Source: Adineta steineri (lineage: Eukaryota; Rotifera; Eurotatoria; Adinetida; Adinetidae). Taken from it: a stretch of 64,000 nt of DNA. Where the stretch lies: the NCBI GenBank assembly GCA_905250115.1, contig CAJNOI010000024.1:418177-482176 (forward strand), given 5' to 3'. Every line of letters starts with the position of its first letter. Within the stretch, counting starts at the first letter, position 1. Made by a program: the position numbers and the translations under genes. The notes below the pieces were generated by a model. The model was not told the DNA's origin. It saw only the letters and a program-made list of their open reading frames with translations, and ran no database searches. Of this stretch, positions 36,244 to 47,900 are shown piece after piece.

Positions 36244-39200
36244 TTAATATAATTCTGCAGTATTTAAAGTACCACTGCCTGCACCACCAGTAACTAATAC
36301 TTGTCCATTTGATAATACAGATGCTGTGTGATCATATCGTGCATTAGTCATGTTACTAGTAGTTGTCCAAGTACTTGTTAATGGATCATACAACTCAGCA
36401 CTATTTAAACAATCATGCTCATTGGGTGTACCGCAAGTAATTAATACTTTTCCATTGCTTAACACAGATGCTGTATGATAATATCGTGCATCATTCAAGT
36501 TACTATTAGTCGTCCAAGTACCTATCGATGGATCATACAATTCAGCATTATCTAAAGCATTATTACCATTCCATCCACCAGTAACTAATACTTTTCCATT
36601 TGATAACATAGATGCTGTGTGACTCATTCGTACATTAATCATGTTACCAGTAGTTGTCCAAGTACCTGTTGGTGGATCATACAATTCTGTACTATTTAAA
36701 ATATCACCATGCCTTCCACCAGTAACTAATACTTTTTCACTTGATAATACAGTTGCTGTGTGAACAATGCGTATACTAGTCATGTTACCAGTAGTTGTCC
36801 AAGTACCTGTTGATGGATCATACAGCTCCGCACTGTTTAAATAACCAATATTACCAACTCCACCAGTAACTAATACTTTTCCATTTGATAACACAGATGC
36901 TGTGTGATATATTCGTGCATTATTCATGCTACCAGTAGTTGTCCAAGTACCTGTTGATGGATCATACAGCTCAGCACTATTTAAATAACGACCACTACCA
37001 AATCCACCAGTAACTAACACTTTTCCATTAGACAATACAGATGCTGTGTGACCTCCTCGTACATTATTCATGTTGCCAGTAGTTGTCCAAGTACCTGTTG
37101 ATGGATCATACAGCTCAGCACTATTTAAATCACCAATATTATTATTATATCCACCAGTAACTAATACTTTTCCATTTGATAATATAGATGCTGTGTGGCC
37201 ACGTCGTACATTAGTCATATTGCTAGTAGACAACCATCCTAGAAGTTATATTTTTATATATTTAGATAATACAAGATCAGATCGTCAAACAATCAACCTC
37301 ATTATTCTTCTACACATTATTTTTCATTATTCTTAAAACGACAGTCTTTAATAATTATGTCTGTTTTATATTACCTCAAACTTATATAGATCGAGAATAG
37401 TAGTCAAATGTGTTATGCAAATTCTCTTCGCATATCATTATCATATCTTCACTTTTCGATATTCTCTACTTCCACTTTTATCTCAGATCGACAACTGTAA
37501 TAATAGCACTGATTCATGCGTTTTTCGATTTTCTAAAAATTTTACAAGCTATGCTTGAAAGATATTTAAGAACCCCCGGGGTCAAAAAAAACTTTTTTTC
37601 TTCAAAAATAATGATTTTGAGATTCATCTATATTTAGGTAGCCCATCATCTACACTTTCGAACAGACTATAGTTTATCGGTTTTACGATAGTTTTTCAGG
37701 GATTTACAGTGAGTTTTCTGAAAAATCTACTCGAAAATTTCTTTTTTTCGAAAACCTCAATTATTGAAGCTGCTTGAATTTTCGCCTATACCAAGTTTTT
37801 TAGAAAAAAAGTTTCGATGATCAAAGTGAAAACTTGTTTTGCGTTTTCTCGAAAGTGCTTCTTTATGTTTTGTCTGCCAGTATTTCCAAGATTTCTCCAC
37901 TATTTTGAATGCTAGAAAGCTTAGGAAAATTTTAAAATGAAGCTAAAGCTCAGCGCTAGAGCATAACAAAGCCAGAATTTTTGTTTTCATCTTATTTCGT
38001 TAAGAAAAAATCGAGTTTTCTAAAGAGGTAACCTCAAGTTTTTCCGAAAACCTTTTTCAAGAAACAATTTCTTTTTTTTCAAAAAACCGGCTTTGTTAGG
38101 TTGTAGACACAAGTGTTCCGCGCATTTTGACGCTATCCCGAGGTCGGTATCATTAAAACTGCGAACAAAATCTTGGAACTACGAAGACCTACTTTTGATC
38201 CTTAATATTAGGATAACTCTTGCAAAACTACATTATGAGCTCAATTTTTTATTGAAGACTATCCAAGGTCGGATGCATCTTCAGTAAAAATTTCACTAAG
38301 ACTGAGTGTTCTGGAAAAAAAAATTTTTGAACCGGGGGGGCCCTTATTAGAATAAAAAACATGAACTTCCTATCAACTCTTCTATAGTTCTCTGAATATG
38401 ACAATTAATGTAATAAATTATTCACAACCTTTCTTTTTACTATGATCAATATATAGGTATGCAAAGGACTATATAGCATTCATTGCTGGAACTGATATAA
38501 AACATAAACTAATGAGAAAATGAGTGATTAATCTCGATGTTTCTGATAATTCACTATCAAATCATTGTTAGTTCTTTATTAATCTACACAAATTCCATTA
38601 TTTAGCTATTCTCAACTCTATTCGCAGTGGTGTTTTATAGCTTATCAAATGTTTTACTTAAATTTATTAGCACAACAACAATAATGGTTCATCAGTTCCT
38701 TAATCATATCTTCTTGGGTGGATGCGGTTGAGGTTAAAAGAGAGATACTCACACCCTCACTCACACTCTAGTTCAGATTAGTGATATGTTAATTACTTAC
38801 TAGCGAATGTACTAGATTGACTAGTTGTAGTGCTGGAACGAACTGAAAAGCAAAAGAAAAAAAAGCTATGAGCTAAAGTCAATGGAAACGATAATGCACA
38901 TCTTACCTGTCGTTGGTTTTGTTGTCGATTTTTTAGTGGTAGCTGTAGTCCTTTGAGTTGTTGTTGTAACTAAATCAAAAGAGATAAGTTAGCCACAAAA
39001 TAAACACATTTGAAAGAGAAAATATAATGAAATAACGCTTACTCTTTGTTGTAGATTTTCTTGTGCTTGTTGTACGTACTATTAAAATATAGAAATAATT
39101 TATTCTTGGTCAACTAATTCCTTTTGTTCTAATCGTTTTCAAATTTGCAAGACAAAATGCCTTACCTGTAGTTGTTGTTCGTGATGTTGTAGCTGTTTTG

Positions 39201-39744
39201 AGAAAAAAAACAAATAAAACTAAAATATTTACTAAAAATCTTCTCTACTTGTAACAGTCTTTGGTGGACAAATCTGTTTATTTGCCATAGGGAATGGGTA
39301 ACATATTGGTTGACCACATCGTGTACTATTCACACAGATTGTGCTCTCAATTGAGCAAGTTATATTATTCATGTTACATCGTACAAAATTTGAACAGGAA
39401 AAAATAGTTGAAGCACAAATTCCTGTATTCGGATTGGATGTTAATGAAAAACAATCGCAGTCAGGATTCGATGAACATGCAATTCGTTGAGAATTGCATG
39501 CAGTGAAATTACATGTTGCTATTGCAGAGTTAACTAAGAAATAAATAATAAGAAAATAAGGAAAAATAATAGTCATTATTATTAATTACTTAGCTGTTGT
39601 TGTTGTTGTTGTTCTGATGTGTTTCTATTGTTGAAGAAGATAAAAAAATGAAGTATATAATATGTAGAACTTGATAATTAATACTTGCACTAATAGTAGC
39701 ACGTAGAATAAAAACATCAAGCTTGAACTCAAAAGTTTTACCAT
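36244..39744 (-). CDS. Secreted Cys-rich / Thr-stalk / kelch-propeller protein (right arm)
   Basis: Counterpart of 8430-11624. The signal-peptide exon is 39689-39744 (MVKLLSSSLMFLFYVLLLV), the Cys-rich head lies around 39247-39535, several Thr-rich stalk exons lie between 39200 and 38790, and the kelch exon is 36244-37238. That exon has seven blades and again opens with a closing strand (GWLSTSNM or RWLSTSNM). The Cys-rich head differs little from the left arm, but the loops of the seven blades do not correspond blade for blade with the left copy. Blade 6 has extra Cys (ITCGTPNEHDC). The first intron begins GC rather than GT. The intron before the kelch exon contains a 0.78 kb transposon absent from the left arm. 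Confidence 0.83.
37569..38348. mobile_element. Inverted-repeat element present in one arm only
   Basis: The left end AAGAACCCCCGGGGTCAAAA and the reverse complement of the right end AAGGGCCCCCCCGGTTCAAAA are inverted repeats. The interior is rich in TTTTTCGAAAA-type short repeats and has no coding frame. The left palindrome arm shows the uninterrupted site near 10270, which defines both ends. The target-site duplication is unclear (perhaps TTA). Superfamily not assigned. Confidence 0.7.
38714..38770. repeat. GGGTG-hairpin repeat
   Basis: GGGTGGATGCGGTTG, a purine-rich centre (TTAAAAGAGAGATACTC) and ACACCCTCACTCACAC. Mirror of the copy at 9706-9762. Confidence 0.55.
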
Positions 39745-40320
39745 TATGAGATACAATAGTATCAATTATTAAGTAAAGAATATTCTTCTTTTATTACTTT
39801 TCGTTATGTTTCTTATATAGGCGTTGTGAAATAATCGAATGAGAGCCGACCAACTCTATAGTTACAAACTAAAATATTTTTTTCTTTTCTTTAAAAAAAA
39901 ATCATGAAATGCATTTTCTTTCAGTATGTATAGTGTCTGATGCTCTGCACATGATACATTCTTTTCTCTCTTATGTTTTTTTGTTTCCATTCACACTCCT
40001 CTCACTTGTCTATTTGCTTCTCGTCCATTTTTTGTTGTTTTAAGTCAGAGAGGATGTGTTGGAATGCATGTATGCATGAGAGAAGGCATTGATAACGGTA
40101 GATTTACATTGTTCTGCTCTGTATGTGACGTGTCATCATTCTTTTTATACGAGTTAGTGTTCGGTTATAGCATAAACTAACATCTCACATATAGTCATCT
40201 ACTGAAATTTGAAGTGTGTTGTGTTGATTCAATATTTTCGTTATATTAAATTCATTTTATTTTATAAAAAGAAACAAAGAAAAGAATTTATACAATATTC
40301 ATTTCAAATATTCAACATTT
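39745..40320. other. Spacer
   Basis: Shared with the left arm (7834-8429). It contains the kelch-gene TATA box (39812-39819, minus strand) and otherwise nothing recognisable. Confidence 0.55.
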
Positions 40321-40560
40321 TTAATTGATATAATGTTGATGAATAGAAGCAGGAATACCAGTTATTGGTTGATAATAGCTATTACCTATTGGAACAAAAT
40401 CAACTTCACGTTCAACATTAACTCGTCCTGTATATGGATTTCGATAGAGTTCAACATCTTGTGTATAAATTCCATAACCATAATTACCATAAGCAATAGT
40501 TTGATAATCTCTATTCCAACTATTCATTGGACTAATAGCAGCAATTGGTTGAGTAAACAT
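40321..40560 (-). CDS. Small Tyr-rich protein, unknown, copy 3
   Basis: 79 residues, counterpart of 7594-7833. It differs at Thr3, Ala in YQTIAYG, and Ser in PIGNSYY. All length and motif features of copy 1 are kept. Promoter motifs lie at 40645-40804. Confidence 0.75.
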   Translation of the reverse strand: MFTQPIAAISPMNSWNRDYQTIAYGNYGYGIYTQDVELYRNPYTGRVNVEREVDFVPIGNSYYQPITGIPASIHQHYIN

Positions 40561-40644
40561 TTTATTGATAATAGTAAAGTATAAAATAAATAATAAATTT
40601 ATATTTGTATATGAATGTATGAAAATGAGAAAGAAGTGTATGAG

Positions 40645-40804
40645 TATTTATACTATATGATAATACACCTGTATAATAATGATAATATAAATAAGTACGT
40701 CATCATTGTACGTCATCAATGATGTGATATTCATGTTGTACTTGCGTCATTGATAAAAATAAATGCTATTGAGTGTGATTGAGTCGAAGAAGAATATTCG
40801 TGAA
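40645..40804 (-). promoter_or_regulatory. Stress-type promoter of Tyr-rich copy 3
   Basis: Minus-strand TATAAATA (40645-40652), two GATGACGTAC-type sites (40695-40704 exact, 40708-40717 exact), and a heat-shock trimer GAA-TA-TTC-GT-GAA (40792-40804). Confidence 0.7.
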
Positions 40805-41444
40805 TATACTCAAAGATTGTTTTATTTTAATTCCATTTATTATAATAATTCGTTTTGATAATTCTTATGTTGTTTCAACTGTAAATCGGTTAGAACTTAA
40901 TTATTAATATATCTTCTAAGTGATTCGACATTCTTAGAAAACAATTTCAACACATTTGGAATGATTTCTAACATTTTGTTTCATGATTAATTTTATTTTG
41001 AATTTGTTTAAAACGTTATGTAAGGGTCACACAATGATAACCGACTTTAATCAGTAAAATAGTATCATATAAGTTTAGGAGAATCTTGTTCATAAATTTG
41101 TGGAACCAATCGTAACTTGTATAATTTCATTTGAAAATATTCAGTCGTAATTCTATGATTTGTTATTCGTAAAATGAAAATAATTTCATAAAGTTAAAAT
41201 TAAATGTTTATATCACAAATTTGATCATTTATGAAATATTTAAAGATTGATTCTATTATATTTTTCGGAACCAATTTTAAGATGTTCGATAGTTTTACAT
41301 TTAACTAGTAATTTCTTTTATTTACGTAAACACTTTTATAGAAAATTGGAAATCATCTTTGAACATACAAACAAATTTTGTTGCATTTTATTGTCTATTT
41401 GTTATTTCTCTTTCAAAATAAAAATGAAATAATTTTAGAGGATA

Positions 41445-41565
41445 TTCACGAATATTCTTCTTCGACTCAATCGCACTTAACAACATTTATTTTTATCATT
41501 GATGACGTACAACGATGACGTACTTATTCATATTATTATGCAGGTGTATTATCATAGTATAAATA
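41445..41565 (+). promoter_or_regulatory. Stress-type promoter of Tyr-rich copy 4
   Basis: A heat-shock trimer TTC-AC-GAA-TA-TTC at 41445-41457, GATGACGTAC at 41501-41510 and 41514-41523, and TATAAATA at 41558-41565. The block between the heat-shock element and GATGACGTAC is about 35 bases shorter than in copy 2, yet the motifs are intact. Confidence 0.7.
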
Positions 41566-41649
41566 CTCATACATTTCTTTCTTATTTTCATACATTCATA
41601 TACAAATACAAGTTTATTATTTATTTTATACTTTACTATTATAAATAAA

Positions 41650-41889
41650 ATGTTTACTCAACCAATTGCCGCTATTAATTCAATGAATAGTTGGAATAGA
41701 GATTATCAAACGATTGCTTATGGTAATTATGGTTATGGAATTTATACACAAGATGTTGAACTTTATCGTAATCCATATACAGGACGAGTTAATGTTGAAC
41801 GTGAAGTTGATTTTACTCCAATAGGTAATAATTATTATCAACCAATAACTGGTATTCCTGCTTCTATTCATCAACATTATATTAATTAA
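41650..41889 (+). CDS. Small Tyr-rich protein, unknown, copy 4
   Basis: 79 residues, counterpart of 6227-6466. It is the most diverged copy (INSMNSW, DFTPIG) but is the same length with no indel. Confidence 0.75.
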   Translation: MFTQPIAAINSMNSWNRDYQTIAYGNYGYGIYTQDVELYRNPYTGRVNVEREVDFTPIGNNYYQPITGIPASIHQHYIN

Positions 41890-42900
41890 AGTGGTGGATA
41901 TTTGAAATGAATATTGTATAAATTTTTCTTTTTTTCTTTGTGTTTTTGTAAAATAAAATGAGAAATATAAACATATCTTTATTTTTTTATTCAAATAGTA
42001 CATATAAATAAATAGCCAACCGTTTATGACAGTATTCTATATGTTCGATAATCTGTTGGCATTGATCTTGAACTTCATCAATACTACATAAATATTAGAC
42101 ATTTGCCTAGCGAAAATAATCATAGATTTATATTTTACTCAGTACAGTTGTTCTCTATGTACTTGATATAAATATATAATTAATAATAAAAATTAAATAT
42201 GCTAAATAACGTCAATATTTGTGTTATATAGAGTAAAGAGAAGAATTTTCATGTTTAGAACATAGAAACAGAATAAATATAAATAAGTATTGATAATAAT
42301 ACAACATCAATACAAAACAAGGATTTAAAATTATTGATAAAATTAAATTATACAATAACAATAAACGTATATTATCGATGATTATATGATAAAACCAAGC
42401 TCGTCTCTTATACATAGCTAGATTGAATTTGATAACAAGTCGAAAATTAATAAAACAAGTGTTATTAGATTAATGCACGTGTCCTTATAATATTAAATTG
42501 TGACCGATTTGTATCAAAAATGATTATTCAACTTTTGTTTCATTAATTATCATAATGAAGAAAAATATTCTCTGTAAAATTGAATTAATAATCGTTTTTG
42601 TATTTAAATAAATATTTAATCATATCCCGATAAATGAGTCATTCATATATTTTTTTCTATTTTACTTTATACAAATATTAGAGAAGAAAATAAAAATAAT
42701 ATGATAACATGTATTTTATTTTCTTACAATCATACCAAGAACTTTTTATTACTTATAAAACATGACATACTGTTTACATGTTCGATTAAAGATATACATC
42801 AAATAATCTAATTTAAAACTTCTGCGTATATTATCTATATCTTTATTACAAAACAAATAAATTGATCTTTTATATCAAAAATCCTCTTAAAATCTAATGA
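41890..42900. other. Gene-free spacer
   Basis: Mirror of 5201-6226. AT-rich, with nothing recognisable beyond the 3' untranslated regions of the flanking genes. Confidence 0.55.
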
Positions 42901-44404
42901 TTATATTTCGTTCACAAGAATATCTAAAATACGTTGTTTTAAATCACGAAAACGTGGTCGCATTGTAACACTATTTGTTAAACAAGGAAGAATAATATGT
43001 GTATATATTTCATCTGAACCAAGACGACGTGGTTTTGGAAGATATTGACTAAGTTTTTCTAATGGATTTTTTAAAACAGTTTTTAAAGCATAATTAGTCA
43101 TATTCCGAAATGGTCGGTCACCTAATGAATAAATTTCCCAAAGAGTTATACCCTATTGTATAAAAAAAAATATAAAATGATATTTATTTTCAATAAAATT
43201 CTTCTTACATAACTCCAAACATCTGAACGGGAAGAATATTCCGATGAAAATAACGCTTCAGGTGCTGTCCAACGTGGTGCACATATCGTACGATGTGTAC
43301 CTTTATATGAACCACATTCAGTTAATCTAAAAGATTTAATTTTAATTTTATATATATTTATAAAAAAATACTTTACTTAGTTAAACCAAAATCAGCAACT
43401 TTAAGTGTATCATCGTCGTCAATTAAACAATTTCTTGCTGCTAAATCTCGATGAATAATATGTCGTTCTTCTAAATATAACATTGCTTCATATATTTGTC
43501 TTGCAAAATAATTTAATTTTTTTGATATAGAACAAGAATTTGATTTTAAAAATATATCACGATGTCTTTTAAGATAATCTAATAATGAACCATTTCTCAT
43601 AAAATCTGTTACTAAACTTAATTGTTGACTTTCTTCAGAAAATGTTAAACCAATTATACGTAAAAGATTTGCATGCCTCAAGCGTGTCATGATAGTTGCT
43701 TCTTGAAGTATGACGTTCATATTGTCAGCATTACCATAGATAGAACATTTATTAGGATTTTCATCTTGAGTACTTAATGTTTTTAATGCAACATCATGTG
43801 TACCTTTGTATAAGGCATGGTGCACAGTACCAAAATTACCTTTACCAATTTCACCAACATACTATAGATAAAATGAAAATGTATATTAATTACCTTCTGT
43901 CAATATGAACTTAACAAAGTTCGGAGTTTTGATCTGTAAATGACTTACTTTTAAATCTTTTGAATCAATAAAAGCAAGTTTAGAATTATGTAGAATTTTC
44001 TTTCTTTTCAGTTTTGAAGAAGATAATTGATTAAAACTTGTTGTCAATTCTGAATGAACCGTGCTTGCATTTTGAGATGATGATGATTTATTTCTATGTG
44101 TTCGTTTCTTTTGATCTGTAAAAACAGGTGTCGTACTAGATAAATTTCCAGTTGATCGACTTTTTCTTATACCAAGTGCTTCTTTTTGAATAATCGGATC
44201 ATGATGATGTTTTTTTGTTGCTAAATTATTATCTGATTTTTCTTCTTCGAAAGGTATTTCAACGGTTGTTGAAGAGAAAATCTCATTAAAATTTTGAATT
44301 TCTTGACTGGCAATACGGAGAATATTATCACGTGCAAGAGCTATTCGATTATGCCGTCTAGTTTGATGGTGATGATGATGTTGTTTTGATATTTTCGTTC
44401 CCAT
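42901..44404 (-). CDS. Src-type myristoylated tyrosine kinase, right-arm copy
   Basis: Exons 43949-44404, 43377-43861, 43209-43326 and 42901-43152, with splice sites as in the left copy. The ATG at 44404 is preferred: the preceding in-frame codon is TTG, and starting at the ATG restores the MGTKISK myristoylation motif. One extra His lies in the N-terminal His run, and there are about a dozen substitutions in the disordered N-terminal region against only a few in the kinase domain. All catalytic motifs are present, so this copy also looks functional. Confidence 0.9.
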
Positions 44405-44997
44405 CAATTATTCAATCCTACTCGATATAATGTATAATAAGTAATAAAAACGGAAGAGAATCAAATATTTTTCATCAATGAAAAGTCGGATATGTGTGAG
44501 TGATTTACTTTATATACACGTTTTTATTGGTGTAAACGATCAAACTCGGATATTACTCTTGCAAATAAACAAATGCATACAGGTAAAAATTTTCTTTCTT
44601 CATGATTTGTTTTTATCTAGACGTATTTAGATAAATATCATTGAATCAAAAGAATACTGACATTTTTATTGAAACTGTATGTGTAGAAATTACCAACTGA
44701 TGTACCTGACTTTTTGTATTTTATAAATAAATATATATGCATTGTCTTGATGTGTCCTGCAAATATTTATCAATTACTTAAGTTTAGTTTCCGAAACATT
44801 AGCGGATTTAATATCGTTCGTTTAAAGTTCATTTCCATCAAATATGATGAAAAAAGTCACTACTTTTCATCCCAATTTATGTATTTAATCTTTAGTATAA
44901 TAGAAAAAAAACAAACGAATATTTTCCTTTTGATACTATAACATGTTAACTTAAACTTTTATTGTCAGTAATAACAATAACAAAAAAACAAAATTTT
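44405..44997. other. Intergenic, kinase to TGT
   Basis: Mirror of 3112-3697. No gene seen. Confidence 0.55.
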
Positions 44998-47900
44998 TTA
45001 TAATTCAATATTAACTGATTTTAATGAGTTTGTAATCCATATTGGAATATCTTTATCTTGATAATAAATTGAAACAAATTCTTTGATAAATTCTGGAAAA
45101 CGTTGTTCACTTATTGCTTGTCGAATTCGAGACATTAATCTCATCTAAATTTAAATTAACGAGTAAAAATAATATTTTCTCAAAAGAACGTTTTTTCTCA
45201 ACCTGATATGCAACATTATGAATTGTAAGTAAATGACATGCAGTTGTTTCTTTTGTAACAATTGTATTAAGATATGATCGTGTATAACCAGATTGACAAG
45301 TTGAACATATACATTTCTCATCAATTAAACGATGATCTTTTTCATAAATTTGTTTATTTAAATTCAATTGTCCACTATCAACTAATGCACATCCAAAACG
45401 CTATCGAAAACAAAAAAAAAGTTTTATATTAAATTATAAAAAAAAATCTATTCATACAGCTGTTCGAGTTGGAAATACACAATCAAACATATCACAACCA
45501 AGTGCTGAACATATAACAAGATCAATTGCAAATCTATGAATTTTTTAAAAAAATTAGTTTTTGCAATTCAATTAACAACAAACCCAACACCCATTAAATA
45601 TCTTGGTTTATTTTTTGGTAAATATTCTGTTGAAAGAGTAACCATACGCCAGAAATGATCTTTATCTTCACCACCACTTAATCCGCCAACTGCATAACCA
45701 GGACAATTACGTTTGATTATTTCTATACAAATAAATTAATTTATAATTAACGAATTCAATAAAAAAAAAAAAGATTTTACCTTTAGCACTTTGTTCTCGT
45801 AATTTTTCATCAAGACCACCTTGAATAATTGGAAAAAGACTTTGTTCATCTGGACGTGAATGTGCTGCTATACATCGATCAAGCCATCGTAATGATCTGA
45901 TTTAATAAATAATAGATAGGAAATATATTTTCAATTACAAACCTCCACATAGCTTCTTCAACTCTCGGACCAGTTAGTGTACTTGATACAACATCATCTA
46001 ATTGCATGATTATATCAGCGCCTTTATAGAAAACAAAATAATATTTTATTAATTTCTATAAATACGAACAATTTATCTTTCTTTGGAGTTTACAAGATAT
46101 TATTTAGTTTTACTTAAGTAATAATCATTATTAAACTTTCTTTTCATTTCATCTATTTTTTATTATACGAGAAAACAGTAGAAAAAAATCAATGATAATA
46201 GCATCTGCCACATACTATGATAAATTAAAAATAAAAAAAATATGTATCATCGGTTGGAAAGACTACCCAAAACCATCGTAATTCCATTCGTTCTTATATC
46301 AATTATTATATTAATAAGCTATCAATCTATTCAACATGTAAAATGTCCATTATGTCCAAAATCGATACTTTTCTCGAATAATTCATCAGATATAGAAGAT
46401 GAAAAGACTGCTGTCGATGATACTTCTTTATTATGTTTAGATTTGGCGCAACGTATTGATAGTGAACGATATTATCCTCAATCACCGGTTATTTTTCCAC
46501 CTGCATTTAATGATACAAAAACTTTTCGTTTTCCTTACTATCATTATTCACATTGGAAATCATCATCTATTATTCCTCGTGTAATAACTCAATGTGAACA
46601 TTCATTAATGATGCATTTATTAATAATAATTGATCGAATATGTCGTGAACATAAAATTACTTATTTTATAAGTGATGGAACATTATTAGGTTCTTTAAGA
46701 CATCATGATATTATACCGTGGGATGATGATCTTGATATAATGGTACCCGATGATAAACGAAAAATTTTAAATAATGAATTTAAAAAAATAAATAGAACAT
46801 TAATTGGATTCGCTTTACATCATGGTGAGTTACCGGAATATGAATACGATAAATTATATTATAATATTACTCAAATTGCTGGAAAAGATAAATGGCATTT
46901 TCCATTTGTTGATATTTTCTTTTATGAACAAAATCGAACTCATTTATGGACTCTACTCAATCCAGATAAACCATTTCAAACAAGATATATTTTTCCATTA
47001 ATTTTAAGACCACTTGGATACTTATGGTTACCAGCACCAAGAAAACCTCAACGTTTAATTAAGTTTGATCCTTTCGATCAATGTAAAACTAATTTTTGGA
47101 ATCATAGAACTGAAAGTTATCAAAAACCAGTAACAGTTCAATGCAATCGTTTAAAAGAGTTTTATCCATTTGTTGAACCAAATAAGAAAAAAGAATGGAT
47201 TGAAATTTTAAAAATTAATAATACTATTATTCATACAGTTGTGTTTACGTTATAACTTTACTCTTTTTATTCGATGATTAGGAACAATATTCCGGTGGGA
47301 GGACAAAACGATGTCTTATTTGTTATTGTATTCTTTCGTATTCAGTTAAATTTATCAATTAATAAAATATTAAACTAGCTAATAATGTCGACGATGAATA
47401 GTTAGTAAGGTATATATCACGTCGGTGCGGAAAAGAGGAAGTAGTGAGTATAAGTTTTGTACTCCATGCCCTTCAATACTCTTTTCAATTTGTGTTTTAA
47501 AAAAGTACATCCTTTTTCTTTTCAAATAAAGCCATTAGGCAACAACTGTTATTGTAAACACTATACATCAAATTATAGTATCCGACTGTAGAAAAATCTT
47601 GTTATTCAGAACGATATAATAGCATAATTATAAAAAAAACTTTCTAAAATCTTACAGGTCATTTTGATCTTCGTTCTTTGATTGGAATATGAATTTAAAA
47701 ATTATATGATTGGATTAATAAATTCAAATGTTATAAATGATAGTGAACACCAAGGAAAACGCTTTATTTACACATTATATTACAAGCTGTTCTATTTTAT
47801 AAATGGCTTTTAGTACTAAAAAATAGCGGTGACTTTTTTAACCATTCTAGGGTGGGTAAGTGTGGGTGTGGATATAGTCGAAGTTAAGAGAAGAGATGCG

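Noticed and set aside
41680..42003. 107-residue minus-strand frame
   Set aside because: Antisense of Tyr-rich copy 4 and its 3' flank.
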